64,000 nucleotides of DNA from Paenibacillus turpanensis (lineage in GTDB: Bacteria; Bacillota; Bacilli; Paenibacillales; YIM-B00363), in contig NZ_WTLI01000004.1 of the NCBI RefSeq assembly GCF_011421635.1, positions 124,001 through 188,000 of the forward strand, read 5' to 3'. Position 1 is the first letter of the stretch. Each line of letters begins with the position of its first letter. Made by a program: the position numbers and the translations under genes. Positions 42,577-52,036 of this stretch are shown here, in pieces. The notes under the pieces were generated by a model. It was not told where the DNA came from, did no database searches, and saw nothing but the letters and a program-made list of their open reading frames with translations.

Positions 42577-43119
42577 TTACACGCTGCCTGCCAGAAACGC
42601 TTTGATGCGATCTTTTTGCTTCAAATGATGGCGGTAATGCATTTCCACCAGCAGGAACCACTCTACCGCTTGCAGCGCCCCAAACCTTCCATGAGAAACC
42701 GTACTTGCGAGGGAAGCCTTTTCCAGCAGCGGCAGCAGCTCCTTCATGCCGTTCGCAACCTCCTGCAGCCCTTGAATGAGCTGCTCCTTGCTCTCCGGCT
42801 GCGGCGGCGTATGGCCGGGATTGCCCTCAATCCGAATTCGGGTATTCGGAAATCCTCCTTGGCCAAACAACATTTGACCCGCTTCGGTTTTCTCTCCCGC
42901 AGCTGCCGCTCCCCCCTGATCCGCCGCAAGGCATGTTTTGATGTTGGGTATTTGGGTGCGCAGCGCCGTGTTGGTGAGATGCAGAATCATTTGACCGAGC
43001 GACCACTGCTCTTCATCCGGCTTTCGCCGCAGCTCCTCCAGTTCATACTGGTGAAGCTCCTCCACATAATGCGTGGTGAGTTCTTCTAACTTTTGCAGCG
43101 ATTCGGTTGTGCTGATCAT
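42577..43119 (-). CDS. DinB-family protein
   Basis: About 180 residues, a four-helix bundle of the DinB/YfiT superfamily. The metal-binding histidines are likely in QMILHLTN (about residue 47) and EMHYRHHLKQKDR near the C-terminus. Members include bacillithiol-S-transferases and mycothiol-dependent isomerases, but most have no assigned reaction. The start at 43119 is set by AAGGAG nine bases upstream; the ATG six bases earlier is too close to it. Confidence 0.8.
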   Translation of the reverse strand: MISTTESLQKLEELTTHYVEELHQYELEELRRKPDEEQWSLGQMILHLTNTALRTQIPNIKTCLAADQGGAAAAGEKTEAGQMLFGQGGFPNTRIRIEGNPGHTPPQPESKEQLIQGLQEVANGMKELLPLLEKASLASTVSHGRFGALQAVEWFLLVEMHYRHHLKQKDRIKAFLAGSV

Positions 43120-43156
43120 GGGCATTCACTCCTTTTCACTTGGTACTTCTATTCTA

Positions 43157-44599
43157 TTAAACCGGTGCCGAATTACGCCATGCCCTTTTCAAACGGGCGA
43201 CGCCCTCCTCCATCTCACGCTCGGTGAGCCCGCCAAACCCTAAAAACAGCCGATGCTCCTGCGTCCCGCCCGCTGCAGCTTCGTATTGCGGCCCATACAC
43301 CTTAACTCCTTCCGCTTCGGCAACCTCAATCCATTGCCCGGCACGCCCGCTTGCATGTACGAACAGCTCTAGATGCAGCCCCGCCCCTTCCGCTTTCACC
43401 GTAACCAGCGGAGCAAGCTCCCGTTCCAGAAGCCCAGTAAGAAAGACGCGTTTCTTCCGGTACACGCTGCGGATTTTTTTCATATGGCGGAACCAAAGCC
43501 CGCGCTCCATAAAAATGCTCATGGCCAGCTGATCCATCCGGGATGGGCTGGATAAGATATGCTCCATACCGTCCAACCGGCGCAAGAGCTTCTCCGGAAG
43601 AATCATATACCCTAGCCTTAGAGCCGGAGTAAATGATTTGGAGAAGGTGCCTAAAAATACAACGACTCCGTCTTCGTCGAGCCCCTGTAGGGAAGGAAGA
43701 GGCTTTCCCTGATGGCGGAATTCACCGTCGTAATCATCCTCAATGATTACCGCATCCTGAGAAGCCGCCCATCCCAGCAGCTCCTTCTTCATCGCATACG
43801 TGATAGGCTTACCGGATGGGCGATGGGACGGCGTCACATAAACGCCCTGCAGCCCTGGGTCAGAGCCCAGACCTTCCATCGGCTCTTCAAAGAGCGGATA
43901 AGGGACAATTTCAAATCCATGCTGGGTAAATTTATGCGCTACTTGCGCAATACTGGTTTGCTCGAAAGCGATTGGGCCGGCCGCTCCAAGAAGCTTGGTG
44001 AGCAAATACAAGCTGTAGGAAAGCCCTGAGCCGATCACAATTTGCTCCGGTGAACAAAGGACTCCCCTTGCCGTGCGTACATAATCCGCGATGGCTTGCC
44101 GCAGCTCAAGCTCCCCGCGCGGGTCGCCATATTGATGCAGCCGGCCGCCATGCCGGTTCACCACTTCGGCCAACGCCGAGCGCCACGCCTTCGCCGGGAA
44201 GGTCTCTGCATCCACGTCCAGCAGGCTGAAATCAATGAGCTTTGGCGCGGATGCGTGATGGATGACATGCGATGCTGCGGCAATGCCGCCTTGGAACGCT
44301 GTAGTGGTTTGGGCCGCTCTCTCTGCGCTCCCCATTGGCTTCGCTGCCCAAACGAACTTCGGGCGAACCACAATAAAGCCGGCTCGCGGCTTGCTGTAAA
44401 TATAGCCTTCCGCTGCGAGCAGCTGATACGCCGATTCCACCGTCGTCTTGCTCAATTTCAGCTGCTGCTGGAGCGAACGCACGGACGGGAGCTTACTGCC
44501 GTCCTTCGCACTCCCATCCACGATCAACGATCTGAGCTGTATATACAGCTGCTTATATAACGGGCCTTCGCCCTCTTCAGACATGATAAATTCGTACAA
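43157..44599 (-). CDS. MocR-type transcriptional regulator (GntR HTH plus aminotransferase domain)
   Basis: About 480 residues. An N-terminal GntR winged HTH (PLYKQLYIQLRSLIVDGSAKDGSKLPSVRSLQQQLKLSKTTVESAYQLL) is joined to a fold-type I aminotransferase domain with the PLP lysine in GTFSKSFTPALRLGY. YGDPRGELELRQAIADYV is typical. PdxR-like relatives activate pyridoxal phosphate synthesis or other amine pathways. No pdxST is adjacent; the divergent genes are a RidA-like and a DJ-1/PfpI-like protein. TTG 44599 has AGAGGTG five bases upstream. A TTG at 44632 lacks a site, and an ATG at 44584 is further from it. Confidence 0.85.
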   Translation of the reverse strand: MYEFIMSEEGEGPLYKQLYIQLRSLIVDGSAKDGSKLPSVRSLQQQLKLSKTTVESAYQLLAAEGYIYSKPRAGFIVVRPKFVWAAKPMGSAERAAQTTTAFQGGIAAASHVIHHASAPKLIDFSLLDVDAETFPAKAWRSALAEVVNRHGGRLHQYGDPRGELELRQAIADYVRTARGVLCSPEQIVIGSGLSYSLYLLTKLLGAAGPIAFEQTSIAQVAHKFTQHGFEIVPYPLFEEPMEGLGSDPGLQGVYVTPSHRPSGKPITYAMKKELLGWAASQDAVIIEDDYDGEFRHQGKPLPSLQGLDEDGVVVFLGTFSKSFTPALRLGYMILPEKLLRRLDGMEHILSSPSRMDQLAMSIFMERGLWFRHMKKIRSVYRKKRVFLTGLLERELAPLVTVKAEGAGLHLELFVHASGRAGQWIEVAEAEGVKVYGPQYEAAAGGTQEHRLFLGFGGLTEREMEEGVARLKRAWRNSAPV

Positions 44600-44610
44600 C
44601 CGCGCACCTC

Positions 44611-44662
44611 TGACCTGCTTATATTTTTCCAAACTGATTCTTTTTTACAGGTCAGTATCAGT
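44611..44662. promoter_or_regulatory. Candidate MocR operator with inverted repeats
   Basis: TGACCTG (44611-44617) and CAGGTCA (44648-44654) form an inverted repeat, with ACTGAT (44633-44638) and ATCAGT (44657-44662) interleaved. The site lies between the MocR gene and the divergent RidA/DJ-1 operon and is a plausible binding site for the MocR protein. Confidence 0.45.
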
Positions 44663-44720
44663 ATAAGCTTTCTATAGATTTCCAACAACCGCCAGATGGA
44701 ACGAAAAAGGAGGATATGAG

Positions 44721-45197
44721 ATGAAAGATTCCGCTGAAGATCGGCTGTTACGGCTAGGCTTACGGCTCCCCGCCCAGAGCCCTCCCGCCGCCCGTTATGC
44801 TAATACCGTGCAGGCCAACGGACTGTTATTCGTATCTGGAAAAGGGCCTTCCGGATCTCCCCGAGGAAAACTAGGCTCGGCCTTTACCACCGACGATGGC
44901 TATGCTTTTGCAAGAGCCGCAGGCCTCGAGGTGCTTGCCGTCGTCAAGGCATCACTCGGCAGTTTGGATCGCGTCCGACGTGTCGTGAAGGTGCAGGGCT
45001 TTGTTAACGCGGAGCCGCATTTTGCCGAGCCCCACTTGGTATTGGACGGATTTTCCGAGTTGATGGTTGAGGTGTTTGGGGAGCGCGGGGTCCATGCCCG
45101 CTCTGTAATGGGGGCTAGCTCGCTGCGTGATCAGCTGCCGCTTGTGGTAGACAGTATTTTTGAGGTTGACGAGGATGGAAGGAGTGCTTATCGATGA
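44721..45197 (+). CDS. RidA/YjgF-family protein
   Basis: 158 residues, slightly longer than classical RidA. FVSGKGPSGSPRGKLGS and LEVLAVVKASLGSLDRVRRVVKVQGFVNAEPHF are typical of the RidA fold, and HARSVMGASSLRDQLPLVVDSIFEV corresponds to the C-terminal strand. An Arg that binds the imine carboxylate in classical RidA sits in a modified context here (HARSVMGA), so this belongs to a divergent subgroup and deaminase activity is uncertain. It overlaps the DJ-1-like gene by 4 bp and is divergent from the MocR regulator. Confidence 0.85.
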   Translation: MKDSAEDRLLRLGLRLPAQSPPAARYANTVQANGLLFVSGKGPSGSPRGKLGSAFTTDDGYAFARAAGLEVLAVVKASLGSLDRVRRVVKVQGFVNAEPHFAEPHLVLDGFSELMVEVFGERGVHARSVMGASSLRDQLPLVVDSIFEVDEDGRSAYR

Positions 45198-45802
45198 AAA
45201 TCGCATTTATTTTCTTTAACGATATGACGACGCTCGATTTTTCCGGCTTCCACAATGCGGTGACGTGGTTGAAGCGGCTTGGGTACATGGAGCAGCTTTC
45301 ATGGGATTACTGCGCCATGGCGCCGGAAGTGACTGATGACCGCGGCATGCGCATCGGGATCGATAGGGTTCAGCCGGATTTGTCGGCGTATGATCTTGTG
45401 TTTATGCCCGGCGGCGCAGCTACTCGCAAGCTCGTGCATGATGAGGAATTTATCCGCTGGCTGCAAACCGCGGAGACGGTGCGTTATAAAGCGTCCGTCT
45501 GTACCGGAGCGCTGCTTTACGGAGCCGCCGGGTTTCTAGCCGGCAAACAGATCACGACGAATCCGCTGGCCTATGCGGAGCTCGAGCCCTATTGCGCCTC
45601 CGTCCTGCGGCAGCGGGTTGTTCAGGACGGAGAGCTGTACACTGGCGGCGGTATTGCCGCCTCGTTGGATTTAGGACTCTACTTTGTCGAGTCCATTGCC
45701 GGCCCCGAGGCTGCACGCGAGGTCCAGCGTTACATGGATTACCCGCATTATGACCGCGAATCGGTACTGGGCAGCAGAATCGATCCGAATCGTAGTTTTT
45801 GA
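45194..45802 (+). CDS. DJ-1/PfpI-family protein
   Basis: 202 residues with a class I glutamine-amidotransferase-like fold. VCTGALLYGAAGFLAGK holds the nucleophilic cysteine at the elbow, and DLVFMPGGAATRKL corresponds to the family's Glu/Gly region. The group contains isonitrile hydratases, chaperones and deglycases; which one applies here is not clear. Because it overlaps a RidA-like gene (ATGA) and is likely controlled by the MocR protein, a role in clearing reactive nitrogen-containing metabolites is a reasonable guess. Confidence 0.85.
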   Translation: MKIAFIFFNDMTTLDFSGFHNAVTWLKRLGYMEQLSWDYCAMAPEVTDDRGMRIGIDRVQPDLSAYDLVFMPGGAATRKLVHDEEFIRWLQTAETVRYKASVCTGALLYGAAGFLAGKQITTNPLAYAELEPYCASVLRQRVVQDGELYTGGGIAASLDLGLYFVESIAGPEAAREVQRYMDYPHYDRESVLGSRIDPNRSF

Positions 45803-45805
45803 AAT

Positions 45806-45850
45806 AAAAAAGCTGTCTCCCAGTCATATGACTAGGGGACAGCTTTTCTA
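45806..45850. terminator. Bidirectional terminator between DJ-1 and uppP genes
   Basis: AAAAGCTGTC...GACAGCTTTT with AGTC/GACT pairing inside. The arms end in A- and T-rich tracts on both strands, so it serves the two convergent transcripts. Confidence 0.88.
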
Positions 45851-45861
45851 TTTTACGCCAA

Positions 45862-46680
45862 CTAGAGAAACATCAATACCGCTGCTCCAGCAAAAAAGCA
45901 GTAGAAGGAAAACCACTTTAGGTTGCCGCGCGCCATAATACCCATAAACCATTTTAAAGAGAAATAGGAAGCAACGAGCGAGCAAACGAATGCGGCTGCA
46001 TAGGGCAGTGCATAGGTTTCAAGCAAGGGATCGCCAATCAGATTTTTGGCCTCCAGCAGCATCCCTCCGATACTGACAGGAATATAAAGCATAAACGAAA
46101 ATCGCAACGCCGTTTCTTGCTTCATTCCCAGCCCCATCGAAGCGACAATTGTAGCGCCGGACCGGCTGATCCCGGGTATCAGGGCGACCGCTTGCGCGAA
46201 GCCTACAATGACAGCGTCGCGCCACGATAAGTCTTTATCCTGCTTTTTCCCTTTCAAGTTTCGGATGAGCCATAGCGCGACCCCCGTGATCAACAGTGTG
46301 ATTCCAATCGTATTCATTCCACTCAGTTGTTGAGAAATCAAATCGTTAAAAAGAATACCGATAATAGCGGCGGGAACGGTACCGATGATTAAGTACACAG
46401 CGAACATAAAATCCGATTTACCGGAAGGGTCTTTCTTGGTGAGAAACCGCAAAGCGTTACGAACGATAAGAATAAGATCTTGCCGATAGATGAGCAGGAT
46501 GGCAAGCAAAGAAGAGAAATTCACCAGAACCGCAAAGCTAAGGCCTTCAATGTGAAGTCCGAATGCATGCTCGGCAATCACAAGGTGACCGCTTGACGAG
46601 ATCGGAATCGGCTCCGTAAATCCTTGTACCAGTCCAAGAAAGGCGAATTTAATAAAAATCAGTATCGATTCCAAGTCCAA
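45862..46680 (-). CDS. uppP: UppP/BacA, undecaprenyl-diphosphate phosphatase
   Basis: 272 residues with about eight membrane segments. The family motifs [23 protein letters not shown] (near residue 16; usually GxxEGxTEFLPVSSTGH) and [10 protein letters not shown] (about 168) contain the catalytic Glu, Ser and Arg. The second Glu of the first motif is conserved, and the FLPVS block is changed to PIPIS. The enzyme recycles the cell-wall lipid carrier. TTG start with GGAGGG seven bases upstream. Monocistronic. Confidence 0.92.
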   Translation of the reverse strand: MDLESILIFIKFAFLGLVQGFTEPIPISSSGHLVIAEHAFGLHIEGLSFAVLVNFSSLLAILLIYRQDLILIVRNALRFLTKKDPSGKSDFMFAVYLIIGTVPAAIIGILFNDLISQQLSGMNTIGITLLITGVALWLIRNLKGKKQDKDLSWRDAVIVGFAQAVALIPGISRSGATIVASMGLGMKQETALRFSFMLYIPVSIGGMLLEAKNLIGDPLLETYALPYAAAFVCSLVASYFSLKWFMGIMARGNLKWFSFYCFFAGAAVLMFL

Positions 46681-46794
46681 TTATAGCCCTCCATTATCCT
46701 AGATTCATAGAATCAATCATAGAAAACGGCCCATCAATTGTCAATTTCTAGAACAATGGCGCGAATGTTCAGCTCCTTGGATCGTTCATAACAG

Positions 46795-48138
46795 TTAAGC
46801 TTCCGTAGAAGCCGCGGCTGACTTTCCTAACGGGAGGTCGAAGTTACGCGACGTTCGGAGCGTTGCAAGCAAAAAGAGTGCGCCTCCCGCCGCAGTCAGC
46901 ACATAGGAAGGAAGCAGCGGCAGCAGAAAACCGGATGCAAGCATCGCGACAGGCAGCATGATTTTCCCCGTGCTTAAGGAGATACTGAGCACTCTCCCCC
47001 GATATTCGTCGGGGATTTCTTTTTGCATATAATAAAAGAGCGGGATATCAATGAGAGAGATGATCACTCCCGCACCAGCCATCAAGACGACATAAAAGCC
47101 CGTGCACAGCATAGAAAACACAGAAGCATCCGTGAACGCCCCCAAGCTCTGCAGCAGCACCGGGAGGCCCAAGAAAATCATCACAACCGACAATCCCCAG
47201 CATAACCGGCGTAGCAGTACTCCATAAGGAAGCGATTGAATGATTCTTTGGACAACTAAAGCACCCACGATCATCCCCACCGGAAAAGCCCCCTGTATGA
47301 TGCCGAATTCCACCGCTTCCAGCCGAAGAACCGTCGTAATGATATAAGGCAGCGGCACCGTAATGGCAAAGCCCAAGAAGAAATTGATCGAGATCAACAC
47401 GACAAATAGCTGCAGGAGCTGGTTTTGGGTGAATACATAGCGAAAACCGGCCTTGATTTCGCGCATAAAGCGGATCGATTCACCTGCAGCGTCTTCTTTC
47501 GGCCTATCCTCGCAAAACAGCCGAAACCGAATAAACAACATCATCAACCCGGAAAAGAGAAAGGAAACCCCATTAAACAGAATGAACGCCCGAATATCCC
47601 AGAGTGCAAACACCAACCCGCCAATCATCGGTCCCGCGATGGAGGAAATCGAGTCAATCACTTTACTGATCGAATTTAATCGCATCAGACGCGCATCCGA
47701 AACCATATTCGGCTTCGCCGCCTCTAAGGCCACTCCAAAAAACGCACTGCACACCGTAAGCAACAGCGTCACCGAATAGATCAGCAGCAGGTGCAAGCCA
47801 TATGCAATCGATACAAAGTACATGGCAAGAAGCAGCCCGCCGCTTACAAAATCCATCGTGACGACAATCATTTTTTTGCTGCCCCGATCGGCCAGCACCC
47901 CGGCCACCGGATGCAAAATAATATAGGGAACGATGCCCAGCACTAAAGTCACTGCGAAGCTCATCGCTGAGCCGGTCAGCTGCAGCACATACAATCCAAG
48001 CGCAAATTGAAACATCGCCGTGCCAAGCACGGAAATCGTCTTGCCCGCAGAATACAAAACGATATTGCGTTTTTCCAAGCTGTCAGTTTTCCTCTCCCCG
48101 CCATGAATAAGCCCCGGCTCATGTCGTACTGCCTCCAT
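46795..48138 (-). CDS. MFS exporter (EntS-like)
   Basis: About 447 residues with 12 membrane segments. FQFALGLYVLQLTGSAMSFAVTLVLGIVPYIILHPVAGVLADRGSKK in helices 1-2 and the following loop is typical of the EntS/multidrug-type DHA3 family. Members export siderophores, macrolides or other compounds; the substrate is unknown. ATG 48138 has GGAG eight bases upstream; a GTG nine bases earlier directly abuts it. Iron genes lie several kb away, so a link to siderophore export is only speculative. Confidence 0.82.
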   Translation of the reverse strand: MEAVRHEPGLIHGGERKTDSLEKRNIVLYSAGKTISVLGTAMFQFALGLYVLQLTGSAMSFAVTLVLGIVPYIILHPVAGVLADRGSKKMIVVTMDFVSGGLLLAMYFVSIAYGLHLLLIYSVTLLLTVCSAFFGVALEAAKPNMVSDARLMRLNSISKVIDSISSIAGPMIGGLVFALWDIRAFILFNGVSFLFSGLMMLFIRFRLFCEDRPKEDAAGESIRFMREIKAGFRYVFTQNQLLQLFVVLISINFFLGFAITVPLPYIITTVLRLEAVEFGIIQGAFPVGMIVGALVVQRIIQSLPYGVLLRRLCWGLSVVMIFLGLPVLLQSLGAFTDASVFSMLCTGFYVVLMAGAGVIISLIDIPLFYYMQKEIPDEYRGRVLSISLSTGKIMLPVAMLASGFLLPLLPSYVLTAAGGALFLLATLRTSRNFDLPLGKSAAASTEA

Positions 48139-48233
48139 CTCGACCACTCCGTTTCATCTGAATGAACCACAGTATAGCGGGTTGTGTACACCCAACGACA
48201 AGATGGAGAATGAGGCTTTTTATAAGGGGAAAA

Positions 48234-48265
48234 TAAAAAAAGGCGGGGTTAACCCGACCTTTTTC
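48234..48265 (-). terminator. Terminator overlapping the end of the MerR-methyltransferase gene
   Basis: On the minus strand AAAGGTCGGG pairs with CCCCGCCTTT through a TTAA loop, followed by TTTT. It overlaps the last codons of the gene. Confidence 0.78.
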
Positions 48266-49478
48266 CAAAATAAGAGTAGGTATAAACCTCTTCTCCCTGC
48301 ACAAAAAAATCCTCGTACACACCGCCCTGATCCATGTTCGGCGATGTTCTTTCATCAAGCGAAATGTAACGGAGTCCTTGCAAATTCTCTTGTATTCGCT
48401 GCTTGATGAAATTATGGCGCAGCCGCGGCTCAATCTTACTGTCCGTACTAAAATGATGGAAGGCAATATAGGAGCCAAGCAAGTGCGCATCCCGCTTCAC
48501 CAGCGGATCGATGCACCCAAGCAAAAACTGCTCATGCTCGAAGCCATAGTTGCTCGAGCCCGTCGCATCGATGACCACGTCCGCACATTCGTCCACGAGC
48601 GGAAGCTGCAAAAAATCGGCGCAAATGAAAACTACATTTTTCTGAATACCCGTGCGTTCGAGCGATTGCTTCAAAAATCGATTCCATTTCATATGGTGAT
48701 CGACTGCGATATACATGCAATCATCCGGCAGCTCCGAATAGACCGCCCGCAGAAAAAAGCCCACTCCAGAGCCGAGATCCAATAGCAGCTTATGTCGAAG
48801 CGGAACTTGGTTCAGCTTTCGTTTCGCCCATTCCGTGCCTTGGTAGACATTCTCTAAATAGTAGGGATCCGTGGCCTCGATATAATCAAAAATATGATGC
48901 TGATGCGGGATTTCGACCGGGGCATCGCGTTGTTGGCTGCAATCTCCTGCGCACAAGATCCCCGCTTCAATCGGATACTGCTCCCCGCATGAACAGAGGA
49001 GCATCCCCTCCATAATTTGATTGCGCTGAATGATTCCGTCCTGCAGCGTTAAGCGCTGCTTGCAGCGGAAGCACCGCAGCCGCTCCAATAGAGCCAGCGG
49101 CACCCCGATTGAGACCGGACCTTCCCCGTCTGCCGCGGCTGCATCGAGCTTCTCTTTCAGCTTTTGCTTCGCCTGCTCCAGCTGCTTGATCTGCTCTTCC
49201 ATCGCTTGATACTTATCGCGGAATAAGGACTGGTACGCTGCATGCTTCTCGTACCCGGTTAAGGTGGCGAGATGCTTAATCACAAAAATCCGCTTCATTT
49301 CTTGAAGCGTGAAGCCCATTTCTTTCAGCTCCAAAACCAGCTCAAGGTCTTGCTGGCAGCGCTCATCAAAGCGATACTGTCCTCCGCTTTTTTCAGGGAC
49401 GATCAGACCGAGGTCCATATAATGCCGAACCGTATCGATGCTGATCCCGTTTGTTTCACTAAATTGTCCGATTCTCAT
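48249..49478 (-). CDS. MerR-type regulator fused to a zinc-finger and SAM methyltransferase
   Basis: About 409 residues. Residues 1-70 are a MerR winged helix (MRIGQFSETNGISIDTVRHYMDLGLIVPEKSGGQYRF). Residues 85-115 are a coiled coil (KYQAMEEQIKQLEQAKQKLKEKL). Residues 130-175 hold CFRCKQRL followed by CSCGEQYPIEAGIL, a Trm112-like four-cysteine zinc site. From about 225 a Rossmann methyltransferase follows with the SAM motif LLLDLGSGVGFFLRAV and DVVIDATGSSNYG. MerR proteins normally end in a small effector domain, so using a whole methyltransferase in this place is unusual. It may sense SAM or the enzyme's substrate, or modify something and regulate its own gene. Target genes are unknown; an MFS exporter gene follows after a terminator. 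Confidence 0.82.
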   Translation of the reverse strand: MRIGQFSETNGISIDTVRHYMDLGLIVPEKSGGQYRFDERCQQDLELVLELKEMGFTLQEMKRIFVIKHLATLTGYEKHAAYQSLFRDKYQAMEEQIKQLEQAKQKLKEKLDAAAADGEGPVSIGVPLALLERLRCFRCKQRLTLQDGIIQRNQIMEGMLLCSCGEQYPIEAGILCAGDCSQQRDAPVEIPHQHHIFDYIEATDPYYLENVYQGTEWAKRKLNQVPLRHKLLLDLGSGVGFFLRAVYSELPDDCMYIAVDHHMKWNRFLKQSLERTGIQKNVVFICADFLQLPLVDECADVVIDATGSSNYGFEHEQFLLGCIDPLVKRDAHLLGSYIAFHHFSTDSKIEPRLRHNFIKQRIQENLQGLRYISLDERTSPNMDQGGVYEDFFVQGEEVYTYSYFGKRSG

Positions 49479-49658
49479 AGGAATCCTCACCCGAGCCGTT
49501 TTTGTTCATTATACCTGATTTCAGGGAGACTACCTTTATAACGTTCGTTAACAAAAAATAAACAGCCTAAGCCCGATAATGGTGATTTTCAGGCAAAGGC
49601 TGCTTTCTTATTAAAATTTGGGCTTTTCTCCGGTGAACTGACGATGATGGCTCTGTTA

Positions 49659-50204
49659 TTATTCGAGAGTAAGCCCCCGATACTCCTCTAACTTGGCTTC
49701 GATCTCTTCCTTTAATGCATCGAGCTTCGCCTCCTGCTTTTCACGTTCGGCCTTCAGTTCGGCTCCATGGGCCTTTAATCCCGCCAAAACCGCATCTCTT
49801 TCGGCCTTCTTGGCCTCTATCCGTTTAGCGTACTCTTCCTTCTTGGCCCCGTCCGGTAAATAATAGTGAACATACCTCAGCATTTTAATCTCTGCTGCCA
49901 AATTGTAGGCATGTGTTTCAATAAAGCTTATATCCATTTTCGGCAAGATCCTATACAGTTTAATCCCCTGTTCTTCCGGGTTAAATGTAACCTCATACCC
50001 GGTCACATCTGCAAACTCACGCACCGGCAAGTAGCTGGTTCCCTCTACAACTATGGCTTGCTGCTGCAGCGGTCTTCCGTCGACTTTCACCGAAAATGTC
50101 CCTTCAATTACTTTGCCAACCGCCGTTTCAATCGTTTCAGCATGAGCCGAGGCTGTGAAGGCTAAGCCGGCTCCTAAAATGAGTCCGAATGCGAATTTTT
50201 TCAT
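49659..50204 (-). CDS. Secreted stalk-domain protein (CuAO N-terminal type) with coiled coil
   Basis: 181 residues. A cleavable signal peptide (KKFAFGLILGAGLAFTASAHA) precedes a copper-amine-oxidase-N1/stalk domain: VKVDGRPLQQQAIVVEGTSYLPVREFADVTGYEVTFNPEEQGIKLYR. It ends in a long, highly charged coiled coil (KKEEYAKRIEAKKAERDAVLAGLKAH...). Stalk domains are common in Paenibacillus and related bacteria and are thought to lift partner domains from the cell surface. There is no attached enzyme domain, and the role is unknown. Confidence 0.8.
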   Translation of the reverse strand: MKKFAFGLILGAGLAFTASAHAETIETAVGKVIEGTFSVKVDGRPLQQQAIVVEGTSYLPVREFADVTGYEVTFNPEEQGIKLYRILPKMDISFIETHAYNLAAEIKMLRYVHYYLPDGAKKEEYAKRIEAKKAERDAVLAGLKAHGAELKAEREKQEAKLDALKEEIEAKLEEYRGLTLE

Positions 50205-50273
50205 AGGTCACCATCCACTTGGTTGTTCCTACCAAAGTATCATGAGGTTTACAACTTTTCAATAGAAATAAGT

Positions 50274-50321
50274 AAAAAGCCCCAACCGCACACGGTCTGC
50301 CGCGTGCAATTGAAGGCTTCT
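50274..50321 (-). terminator. Terminator after the second chemoreceptor gene
   Basis: On the minus strand AAGCC...GGGCTT encloses GCACGCGG/CCGTGTGC, followed by TTTTACTT. Confidence 0.78.
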
Positions 50322-50354
50322 TTCTTCCTATTATCCTACTATCACCTTAAAATC

Positions 50355-52013
50355 TTACAGCGTGAACCGCTTCAGCTGTTCCTGCATCTCATCGGCAATG
50401 CGGCGAAGCGACTTCACCTTATCCGCGGCCTCGCCAAAGGAATGCTTCTGGGTGACGGTCGACGCCGTGATTTCCTCGCTGCCTGCGGCTGACTGCTCGG
50501 TTATCGCGCTAATGCTCGTCATCGCCTGCTGCACCTGCGCACAGATTGCCTGCGAATCGCCCATATCCGCCGCGAGCGCATCCAAATGCTCCGCGATCCG
50601 CTGTACCTGATCGCTAATCTCCGTAAACGCCTCTTCCGTCGAAGCGGCTGCCGTCTCCTGCTCGCGGAACAGCAGCATGCTGTCCGTCACCGAGCGCCGA
50701 ACCTTATTCATGGCGGTGCTAATTCCCTCCACCGCCGCAAAAATTTGCCTTACCGCCAACACCGACTGATCAGCCAGCTTCTTCACTTCGCCCGCAACAA
50801 CTGCGAAGCCCTTGCCGGCCTCGCCCGCCCGAGCCGCTTCGATCGATGCGTTTAAGGAGAGCATTGTCGTTTGCTTGGCAATTTCCGCGACATATCCAGT
50901 CATTTTGGTAATTTCCGATGCGTTGGCTTCAAGCTCCTGCACCGTTTGCTCCACGACAGCCATCGCATTGCGATTGCTCGTTACGACCCGTAGCTGCTCC
51001 TTCATCGTTTCCCCGCCGCGGGCAATGGCCCGAACCGCTTCGGTGCTGTGCGTAACCGACTGCGCCGTTTGCTCCAGGTTGGTCACAAATCTGCGCTCCA
51101 TATCATCCACAAGCTCTACCGTCATCGTAATATCCTCTGCAATACGCTGGCTTCCGATCGCCAGCTCCTCAATCGCCGTGGCCACCTGGTCAACGATCTC
51201 GTTCATCGTATCGTTCTGCTCATCGATGTCCTTCGCCATCGAATCCACCTTCGTACCGGCCTGATCCACCGAAAGCACCATCTCTCGGACATTGGAAATC
51301 ATCATACGGAACGCGCCATTCAGCTCATCCAGCTCGTCATGCCCCTTAGCCGCAGCCAGTTGGACGGATAAATCCCCCTGCGCAATCCGCTGTGCGGCCT
51401 CATTCAATCTTCGAATGCGTCGAACCAGCTGCCGCGCAGAAAGCATATTAAAGGCTCCGACTGCGACACACAGCAGCACCGCTCCGGCAAGCGCAAGCTG
51501 CCAAGTCAAGCGGATGCTTTCCGCCAAGTGCCGCGTATACTCTTCGTACCGCGCTTTTGTCAGCACATCGAGGTTGTAGATATCGTTTTGAATTCCTAGC
51601 GTACGAATTGCCTGCCGTTTCGTCTCCGGGCTGTTTTTCTCCTCCAGCGCCTTAGCCGCTACGGTACGCAGTTCGGTAAATTTGTCCAAAATCGCCGAGA
51701 GCAGTGCCTTCTCCTGTTCGGTTTGCAATAGGCCCTCAGCAAGGAGCTGGATTGTCTTCTCCGATTGTCCCAAGTAATTCAGTACTTCTGCTTTATTACC
51801 CTCACTCATGGAAAACGAATAATTGTTCAGCGCCTGGCTGGTTTGAATCAGATTCCCCTTGAGCTCTTGGATATTCAGCATAGCGGGAACCAATTCTTTA
51901 TTCTGGGCATTCATACTAAGCAGTTGGGAAATAATATAGGCAACCAAAGCGAGCGAGGCGAGCAGTGAAATTAACGCGTTGCGCACCAGTTTGCCTTGAA
52001 GTTTCATCTTCAT
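50355..52013 (-). CDS. Methyl-accepting chemotaxis protein paired with a binding lipoprotein
   Basis: 552 residues. Membrane segment at about 10-30, an extracellular helical domain of about 160 residues, a second membrane segment ([22 protein letters not shown], about 170-190), HAMP, then the signalling helix bundle with [34 protein letters not shown] at the tip. The start has GGAGGATTCTGCG upstream. It begins 23 bp after the stop of a BMP-family binding lipoprotein, and no transporter permease is present. The binding protein therefore probably presents its ligand to this receptor rather than to an ABC importer. Confidence 0.9.
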   Translation of the reverse strand: MKMKLQGKLVRNALISLLASLALVAYIISQLLSMNAQNKELVPAMLNIQELKGNLIQTSQALNNYSFSMSEGNKAEVLNYLGQSEKTIQLLAEGLLQTEQEKALLSAILDKFTELRTVAAKALEEKNSPETKRQAIRTLGIQNDIYNLDVLTKARYEEYTRHLAESIRLTWQLALAGAVLLCVAVGAFNMLSARQLVRRIRRLNEAAQRIAQGDLSVQLAAAKGHDELDELNGAFRMMISNVREMVLSVDQAGTKVDSMAKDIDEQNDTMNEIVDQVATAIEELAIGSQRIAEDITMTVELVDDMERRFVTNLEQTAQSVTHSTEAVRAIARGGETMKEQLRVVTSNRNAMAVVEQTVQELEANASEITKMTGYVAEIAKQTTMLSLNASIEAARAGEAGKGFAVVAGEVKKLADQSVLAVRQIFAAVEGISTAMNKVRRSVTDSMLLFREQETAAASTEEAFTEISDQVQRIAEHLDALAADMGDSQAICAQVQQAMTSISAITEQSAAGSEEITASTVTQKHSFGEAADKVKSLRRIADEMQEQLKRFTL

Positions 52014-52036
52014 CGCAGAATCCTCCGTACGTGTTG

